A DNA stretch of 64,000 nt, taken from positions 992,001 through 1,056,000 of the forward strand of contig NZ_SPPK01000001.1 in assembly GCF_004569505.1 (NCBI RefSeq), written 5' to 3'. The DNA comes from Dysgonomonas mossii. GTDB lineage: Bacteria; Bacteroidota; Bacteroidia; Bacteroidales; Dysgonomonadaceae. How positions within the stretch are numbered: the stretch's first letter is position 1; each line of letters starts with the position of its first letter. A program made the translations under genes and the position numbers. Below are positions 62,585 to 64,000 of the stretch, one piece after another. The notes under the pieces were generated by a model, which did no database searches, was not told where the DNA came from, and worked only from the letters and a program-made list of their open reading frames with translations.

Positions 62585-64000
62585 ATGATGAAAAATATAT
62601 ATAAAACTTTTCTAAAGAGTTGTATCCTGTTCTTAATATTAGGAACTAGTTTAGCTTCTTGTGAAGATTATTTGGATAAAGAACCTGATTCTACTATATC
62701 AGGAGATGATGCCTTTAAGAACTTCATGAATTTTCAGGGCTACATAGAAGAGATTTACAATTGCATACCTGACAAACAGAAGTGCAATTGGGCTCCTTCC
62801 TGGAATTGGGGTGACGATGAAATCTTCAACCCCGAGGCTGATGGTCGTATGACTCACCAAGTAGACCTTGGAAACTACCGCGCATGGAGAAGCGCAGGTG
62901 ATTGGTTATATAACAGTAATAGTAGTTCTACAGCTACCGGAGACGGATCTCCTAAACGACATTCATTATGGCCTCATGCATGGTATTGCATAAGTAAAGC
63001 AAATGAAGGATTGGCTAATCTGGACAAGTTAACAACAGCCACAGCTGAGGAAAAAAATCTGATTGCAGGGCAACTATATTTCTTTCGTGCATGGTGGCAT
63101 TTTGAACTCATGACATTCTTTGGTGGGTTACCTTATGTAGACCATGTATTAGATGCTACCGGAACATTGACTCTTCCTCGATTGAGTTATCAGGAATGTG
63201 CAGATAAAGCTGCTGCCGACTTTAGGCAAGCTGCCGATCTACTTCCTATCGACTGGGATAACACAACAGTAGGGAAAAATACAGTGGGCAAAAACCAATT
63301 GCGTATTAATAAAATAATGGCATTAGGTTATTTGGGTAAAAATTATCTTTGGGCAGGTAGCCCATTGATGAAAAACGGTCCTAAAGTAGGTGGAAGTCAA
63401 ACTTATGACTATGATGAGGCATACTGTAAAAAAGCTGCTGAAGCCTTTGGTGAACTACTAAGTCTTGTAGAAGGTAATCAAACTCAATATGCATTAGCTC
63501 AGTTCAACTACAAAGATATTTATAATCATGAGAGAGCTGAAGGTTCTACATCTAGCTACTCGGATATTTTTTACACCACTCGTCAAAACTGGTTACAACC
63601 GGGATCTGTTGAAGCAATTTTCAGGGGGCCATCTCCAGACTTCAATGCCAGTAACTGGAATACTGCGAAGGTATTTGGTCCTAAAGTTGGCGGTTTGGTT
63701 GCTCATGATAACGTGATTCACCAACCAACAGCAAACTATGTTAATATGTATGGTATGGATAATGGACTTCCTCTAAATGATCCAGCTTCAGGCTTTGATC
63801 CTAATTACCCATTCAAAAATAGAGATCCTCGCTTCTATCATGATATTGTATTTGATGGATTCAAATATGTAAATAGTACTATGCCTGCGGATATGGAATA
63901 TCTGCGTTATTGTAGTCTTTATACAGGAGGTGCAATGAGACCCGTAGCTAATGCTAGCCGTACAGGATATTTTATCCAAAAGCTGGTACCTCATACCTGC
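62585..64000 (+). CDS. SusD/RagB-family surface glycan-binding lipoprotein, 3' truncated by window edge
   Basis: The frame is open for all 472 codons to the window end, so only the C-terminus is missing. Signal and lipobox LASC (Cys26 counted from the first of two ATGs at 62585/62588), followed by acidic residues (EDYLDKEPDS) as in surface-exported Bacteroidetes lipoproteins. SusD helix/TPR features follow: AWYCISKANEGLANLD, AGQLYFFRAWWHFELM, FGGLPYV, MALGYLGKNYLWAGSPLM and YPFKNRDPRFYHDI. It forms the lid over the SusC barrel and binds the oligosaccharide. It begins 8 bp after susC. Confidence 0.95.
   Translation, partial: MMKNIYKTFLKSCILFLILGTSLASCEDYLDKEPDSTISGDDAFKNFMNFQGYIEEIYNCIPDKQKCNWAPSWNWGDDEIFNPEADGRMTHQVDLGNYRAWRSAGDWLYNSNSSSTATGDGSPKRHSLWPHAWYCISKANEGLANLDKLTTATAEEKNLIAGQLYFFRAWWHFELMTFFGGLPYVDHVLDATGTLTLPRLSYQECADKAAADFRQAADLLPIDWDNTTVGKNTVGKNQLRINKIMALGYLGKNYLWAGSPLMKNGPKVGGSQTYDYDEAYCKKAAEAFGELLSLVEGNQTQYALAQFNYKDIYNHERAEGSTSSYSDIFYTTRQNWLQPGSVEAIFRGPSPDFNASNWNTAKVFGPKVGGLVAHDNVIHQPTANYVNMYGMDNGLPLNDPASGFDPNYPFKNRDPRFYHDIVFDGFKYVNSTMPADMEYLRYCSLYTGGAMRPVANASRTGYFIQKLVPHTC

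Overview
The window looks like one stretch of a Bacteroidetes genome, most likely Bacteroidales and possibly Dysgonomonas-like. The genus is an inference from AT-rich DNA, TAnnTTTG-type -7 promoter boxes, three hybrid two-component systems (HTCS), a SusC/SusD pair and dense glycoside hydrolase content. It is a very large xylan (glucurono-arabinoxylan) utilisation region. I see no rRNA, tRNA, insertion sequence, phage gene or CRISPR array.

Layout. 1-2945: 3' part of an HTCS regulator. 3262-16885 (minus): nine genes running GH115, SASA esterase, GPH transporter, GH10, GH43, GH67, mannonate dehydratase, SDR mannonate oxidoreductase, GH43-CBM6. This is an almost complete route from methylglucuronoxylan to 2-keto-3-deoxygluconate. 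16886-17671: divergent control region with a 96-bp perfect inverted repeat. 17672-24852 (plus): GH43, a fused CE1-CBM48-CE1 esterase, GH43 and GH51, for arabinoxylan and ester side chains. 24996-28503: an accessory island (nucleotidyltransferase-fold protein, PAP2 phosphatase, LytTR regulator, LytS-type kinase). 28848-32720: second HTCS. 32857-44247 (plus): eight-gene operon GH31, GH97, two GH43-CBM6, CE6, GH8, CBM48-CE1, CE1. 44468-45169: Nudix-type transcription factor. 45267-47630 (minus): GH127/146 beta-L-arabinofuranosidase. 47736-49763 (minus): transketolase. 50012-53980 (minus): third HTCS. 54558-56883 (plus): relic of a duplicated transporter followed by a second GH10 and a second cytoplasmic-type GH43. 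57163-58887: GH43 xylosidase. 59433-64000: SusC and the start of SusD, running off the window.

How the parts fit. Secreted or surface enzymes (GH10, GH43, GH115, GH51, GH31, GH97, GH8, CE1, CE6) would strip side chains and cut the backbone. SusC/SusD and the GPH symporter would import oligosaccharides. GH67, GH8 and leader-less GH43 enzymes would finish them. UxuA and the SDR take glucuronate on, and transketolase feeds xylose carbon into the pentose phosphate pathway.

Main discovery. A shared promoter architecture links four transcription units and probably a fifth: two heptamers close to TGCAACA exactly 21 bp apart, the second lying exactly 79 bp (80 in the weakest case) upstream of a TAnnTTTG -7 box. 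It precedes the GH115 operon, the GH43/GH51 operon, transketolase, the 57163 GH43 and probably the duplicated GH10. At 16980-17583 the whole cassette is present twice as a long inverted repeat, one copy per divergent operon. A decayed C-terminal fragment of the transporter gene upstream of the second GH10 shows that transporter-GH10-GH43 was duplicated as a block.
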